Positions 61,091 to 64,000 of a stretch of 64,000 bases of DNA are shown piece after piece. Position numbers and translations under genes: made by a program. The stretch is from Microbacterium pumilum. Its GTDB lineage: Bacteria > Actinomycetota > Actinomycetes > Actinomycetales > Microbacteriaceae. The notes under the pieces were generated by a model, which was not told the origin of the DNA, did not search any database, and saw nothing but the letters and a program-made list of their open reading frames with translations. How positions within the stretch are numbered: the first letter of the stretch is position 1; the number at the start of each line of letters is the position of its first letter. Where the stretch lies: NCBI RefSeq assembly GCF_039530225.1, contig NZ_BAAAOH010000001.1, positions 4,387,675 to 4,451,674 of the forward strand, in the 5' to 3' direction.

Positions 61091-61915
61091 TCAGGCCTGC
61101 TTCCCGTGCGTTGTCGCGGCATCGGCTGCGATACCCGCCGAATCAGCGACGACCAGCATGCCGGTGGTGGTCGCTGCCCCGGCGGTGCCGAGATAGACCG
61201 CCTGGACACTGGGATCGGCTTGCACCTGCGCCACCGTGCCCTCCGAGAGCAGCTTGCCCTGGTGAAGCACCGTCACCCGGGTCGCGAAGCGGCGCATGAA
61301 GTCCATGTCGTGCTCGACGACCAGCACGACGCGGCGCTGGGCGATGCGGTGCAGCAGTTCGCCCGTCGCGGTCCGCTCGTCCTGGCTCATGCCTGCGACT
61401 GGCTCGTCCAGCAACAGCGCGCGAGGATCCTGCACGAGCATCATGGCGATCTCGAGCCACTGCTTCTGGCCGTGGGAAAGCACTCCCGCGGGAGTGTCAC
61501 GCTCCCTGGTGAGTCCGCTCTCCTCTAGCGCCACCTCGATCGCCGGATCGACGCCGCGCCGAGCCCGCAGCAGAGACCACGAAGAGCGACGGAGCCCCGC
61601 CGCGATGTCGAGATTCTGCAGCACGGAGAGCTGCTCGAACACGCTCGCCGTCTGGAAGGTGCGCCCGACACCGAGCTGGACGATCTTCTGCGTGGACCTG
61701 CCCAGCAGTTCCTGGTCGCCCAGCTTCACCGATCCGGTGCCCTTGGACAGGCCGGTGATGGCGTCGATGCAGGTCGTCTTGCCTGCGCCGTTCGGGCCGA
61801 TGAGGAATCGGACCTCACCCGGGTGGGCGTCGAACGAGACGTCGTCGACGGCGACGAATCCGTCGAACTGGACGTGCAGATTCTCGACGACGAGTGAACC
61901 TGCGGCGACGGTCAC
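61091..61915 (-). CDS. urtD: Urea ABC transporter ATP-binding protein UrtD
   Basis: 274 residues. LivG-type ATPase: SLVVENLHVQFDGFVAVDDV, Walker A GPNGAGKTT, GVGRTFQTASVFEQLSVLQN, signature LSHGQKQWLEIAMMLV (typical UrtD form), Walker B LLLDEPVAGMSQDER, H-loop VVEHDMDFMRRFA. A C-terminal tail of about 30 residues is longer than usual (AGAATTTGMLVVADSAGIAA). GTG start overlapping the urtC stop (GTGA). Confidence 0.96.
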   Translation of the reverse strand: MTVAAGSLVVENLHVQFDGFVAVDDVSFDAHPGEVRFLIGPNGAGKTTCIDAITGLSKGTGSVKLGDQELLGRSTQKIVQLGVGRTFQTASVFEQLSVLQNLDIAAGLRRSSWSLLRARRGVDPAIEVALEESGLTRERDTPAGVLSHGQKQWLEIAMMLVQDPRALLLDEPVAGMSQDERTATGELLHRIAQRRVVLVVEHDMDFMRRFATRVTVLHQGKLLSEGTVAQVQADPSVQAVYLGTAGAATTTGMLVVADSAGIAADAATTHGKQA

Positions 61916-63027
61916 TTCGTCACCTCCTGGACGTCGGGCTCGAGCACGAGTTCAGGGGCGGAGGGGGATGCGGGTGGAGATTCTCGTGAGCGCCACACCA
62001 GACCCTTGGCCCTTCCGAAGAGCGATGACAGTCCCATCGGCAGGAAGAGCGTGACCAGGATGAAGACCAGGCCCAGGATGTAGATCCACCCATCCGGCCA
62101 GGTGGAACCGAGGCTCGACTGGCCCCAGCCGATCGCCATCGCACCGAGGGCCGGACCGAAGAGGGAGGCGCGACCGCCCAGTGCCACTCCGGCGATCATG
62201 AGGATCGAGGCGGACGCCCCGATCTCTGCCGGCGTGATGATGCCGACGATCGGCACGAACATGGCCCCCGCGACGCTGGCCATGAGAGCGGCGACCACGT
62301 AGGCGACCAGCTTGATGTTGGCAGGGTCGTAACCGAGGAACCGCACGCGCTCCTCGGCATCTCGGGTGGCGATCAGCAGCTCGCCGAAGCGGCTGCGGTT
62401 GAGCTGCCACACCACCAGCAGGCACGCGACGAGCAGCGCCGCTGCGATCGAGTAGACCATGAGCTTGTTGGCGTCGTCGTTCAGCACGAATCCGAAGAAG
62501 TACTTGAAGTCGCTGAGCCCGGTATCCCCTCCGGTCTCGCGGATCGTCGAGCTGATGAGCACCGCCAGCGCCACGGCGAGTGCCTGGGACAGGATCGCGA
62601 AGTACGCTCCCTTGATCCTGCGCTTGAACAGGGCATAGCCGAGGACTCCCGCCACGATGACCGGGAGCAGGACGATGGCCAGCAGCGTGAACACGTCGCT
62701 GCGGAACGGCTCCCAGAAGGCGGGGAGCCCTCCCGACGGGTCGTACAGGATCATGAACACGGGAAGGCTGTCGGGCCCCGCGCTCTCCAACGTGAGATGC
62801 ATCGCCATGGCGTAGGCGCCGAGCCCGAAGAAGACGCCCTGACCGAGGACCAGCATTCCGCCTCTGCCCCAGGCCAGACCGATGCCGACCGCCGCGATCG
62901 CCCAGCAGCAGTACTTGCCGAGATTGTTGATCCAGTGCATGGAGAGCACGGCGGGGGCGACGACCAGGAGCAGGATGGCGAACACCCCGATCCCGATGAG
63001 GGGAAGCCACGGTCTGATTTTCGTCAT
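61912..63027 (-). CDS. urtC: Urea ABC transporter permease UrtC
   Basis: 371 residues. LivM-like permease: WLPLIGIGVFAILLLVVAPA, WGRGGMLVLGQGVFFGLGAY, AYFAILSQALAVALAVLISS, ETGGDTGLSDF (UrtC loop G-G-x-x-G-L) and RDAEERVRFLGYDPANIKLV (cytoplasmic EAA-like loop), then ALGGRASLFGPALGAMAIGW. About ten helices. ATG 63027 overlaps the urtB stop (ATGA). Confidence 0.95.
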   Translation of the reverse strand: MTKIRPWLPLIGIGVFAILLLVVAPAVLSMHWINNLGKYCCWAIAAVGIGLAWGRGGMLVLGQGVFFGLGAYAMAMHLTLESAGPDSLPVFMILYDPSGGLPAFWEPFRSDVFTLLAIVLLPVIVAGVLGYALFKRRIKGAYFAILSQALAVALAVLISSTIRETGGDTGLSDFKYFFGFVLNDDANKLMVYSIAAALLVACLLVVWQLNRSRFGELLIATRDAEERVRFLGYDPANIKLVAYVVAALMASVAGAMFVPIVGIITPAEIGASASILMIAGVALGGRASLFGPALGAMAIGWGQSSLGSTWPDGWIYILGLVFILVTLFLPMGLSSLFGRAKGLVWRSRESPPASPSAPELVLEPDVQEVTK

Positions 63028-63908
63028 GTCAACCCCCGGGTGCGGACCGTGAACAGGCCCTGTGGGCGGAACTGCAGGAAGACCACCACGAGCACGAAGG
63101 CGAGCACCACGGCCATGCTTCCGGTCGTCCAGTCGGCGAACAGCGACAGTGCGATGCCCAGAGCCCACGCTGCGATCACGGTGCCCTTGATCTGACCGAC
63201 ACCGCCGGCGACGACCACGAGGAAGGCCGGGATGATGTACTGCGTGCCCATCTGGGCATTCGTGCCGCCGATCAGTGAGGCGGCGACACCGGCGACTCCC
63301 GCAAGGCCCGATCCCACGAAGAAAGTGATGCGGTCGACGTTGCGGGTTCGGATGCCGCTGGTCTCGGCGAGGTCCCGGTTCTGGACGGTCGCTCGGATCC
63401 GGCGCCCGAACGGCGAGTATTTGAGCCATGCCGCGAGTGCCGCAAGACAGAGGGCCGCGAGCACGATGGTGAATACCTGACGAAGCGGCCACGCATAGCC
63501 GAGAACGTCGATCTGCCCGTCGAGCCATTGCGGACTCTCCACGGGCACCCCCTGCGCCGGAAAGATCTGCAGCGCGATCTGCTGCAGGATCAGGGCTACG
63601 CCCACGGTGACGAGGAGCGTGTCCAGTGGCCGGCGGTACATCCACTGGATGATGCCGACTTCAAGGAGCAGGCCGAGCAGGCCGGCCCCCAGGAAGGCGA
63701 GCGGCAGAGCCAGCAGGATCGAGATGTTGCTGGAGCTCACGGCGAGCTGGGTGAGGTAGGCGATGAAGGCACCGGCCATGATGAACTCGCCGTGCGCCAT
63801 GTTGATCACCCCCATCTGACCGAAGGTGAGGGTGAGTCCGAGCGCTGCGAGGAGCAGCAGCGCACCCAGTGCGGTGCCGTTCAGCAGCGGCGGTATGAGT
63901 GCATCCAC
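63024..63908 (-). CDS. urtB: Urea ABC transporter permease UrtB
   Basis: 294 residues from GTG 63908. LivH-like permease: LLNGTALGALLLLAALGLTL, TFGQMGVINMAHGEFIMAGA (hallmark G-x-x-N-M-A-H-G-E), EVGIIQWMYRRPLDTLLVTV, ATVQNRDLAETSGIRTRNVD and FLVVVAGGVGQIKGTVIAAW. Shorter than many UrtB since the N-terminal periplasmic domain found in some is absent. GAGAGAG precedes the start. urtA, the binding protein, is expected just upstream, beyond base 64000. Confidence 0.95.
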   Translation of the reverse strand: MDALIPPLLNGTALGALLLLAALGLTLTFGQMGVINMAHGEFIMAGAFIAYLTQLAVSSSNISILLALPLAFLGAGLLGLLLEVGIIQWMYRRPLDTLLVTVGVALILQQIALQIFPAQGVPVESPQWLDGQIDVLGYAWPLRQVFTIVLAALCLAALAAWLKYSPFGRRIRATVQNRDLAETSGIRTRNVDRITFFVGSGLAGVAGVAASLIGGTNAQMGTQYIIPAFLVVVAGGVGQIKGTVIAAWALGIALSLFADWTTGSMAVVLAFVLVVVFLQFRPQGLFTVRTRGLT

Positions 63909-63962
63909 GTGCGTTGACTCTCTCTCTGCGGTCGGGATACTGACGAGGAGGTTCCGGTGTGC

Positions 63963-63994
63963 GGGGTCCCGTGCCGGTGCCGGCACGGGGCCCC
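63963..63994 (-). terminator. Hairpin upstream of urtB (attenuator between urtA and urtB)
   Basis: GGGGTCCCGTGCCG, 4-base loop, CGGCACGGGGCCCC: a 14-bp stem with one T-G wobble. Lies about 55 bases before the urtB start. In ABC operons a hairpin here often limits read-through so that the binding protein is made in excess of permeases (family knowledge). Confidence 0.7.
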
Positions 63995-64000
63995 CCCTCC

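Overview
The window is GC-rich, densely coded actinobacterial DNA. Gene content and style suggest the family Microbacteriaceae, most likely Microbacterium or a close relative: GTG/TTG starts, many 4-bp ATGA/GTGA overlaps, frequent GCATCC/GGATGC words inside genes, an HrcA/HspR-type heat-shock promoter, and the short TTCGACAGGCTC interspersed repeat. The genus is an inference; no rRNA or other taxonomic marker is present.

1-23 kb is accessory chromosome. It holds a cut-off MHS-family transporter divergent from a LysR regulator, an ABC exporter with its own sensor kinase and response regulator (3.5-7.1 kb), a peptidase-E-like protein, a YdeI-type protein, a PhoD-type phosphatase, a DksA/TraR-type zinc-finger protein with a possible leader peptide, an SDR oxidoreductase, a DUF1269 protein, a nucleotidyltransferase, two lipoproteins, a methyltransferase, a zincin-type metallopeptidase, a glycosyltransferase and an APH-type kinase. 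Between these genes lie at least seven copies of a degenerate intergenic repeat (about 40-80 bp) that I do not recognise.

23-33 kb is the most foreign-looking part. It has an IclR regulator, a two-gene cassette of unknown function whose second product combines an LGFP repeat with a hydrophobic alanine/valine stretch, and four consecutive genes (unknown, GNAT acetyltransferase, dodecin, Kelch protein). Each of these four is broken by what looks like one missing or extra base in a homopolymer. A YtrA-type GntR regulator with its membrane partner and a pair of envelope proteins follow.

33-50 kb is mostly conserved metabolism: a lytic transglycosylase, pgi, a DUF2207 membrane protein, a MarR regulator, an ABC-2 exporter with TetR, Hsp20 under a CIRCE box plus a HAIR-like box, L-serine ammonia-lyase, an amylosucrase-type GH13 enzyme, class II fructose-1,6-bisphosphatase (glpX), a pyridoxamine-oxidase-like protein and a wax-ester-synthase/DGAT-type acyltransferase. 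A broken phage-lysin-like gene sits between glpX and the GH13 gene.

50-64 kb contains the best candidate for an undescribed system: a three-gene operon (51397-53820). It encodes a small Asp/Gly/His repeat protein (three near-identical 24-residue units), a JmjC/cupin Fe(II)/2-oxoglutarate oxygenase that starts with TTG inside the stop codon of the repeat protein, and a thioredoxin-fold [2Fe-2S] sucrase/ferredoxin-like protein. The layout reads as precursor, hydroxylase and electron supplier. It is followed by a PadR-DUF1048-ABC exporter operon, an APH-like kinase, an NCS1 permease with two TetR regulators, and the urea ABC transporter genes urtB-urtE (urtA lies just outside the window).
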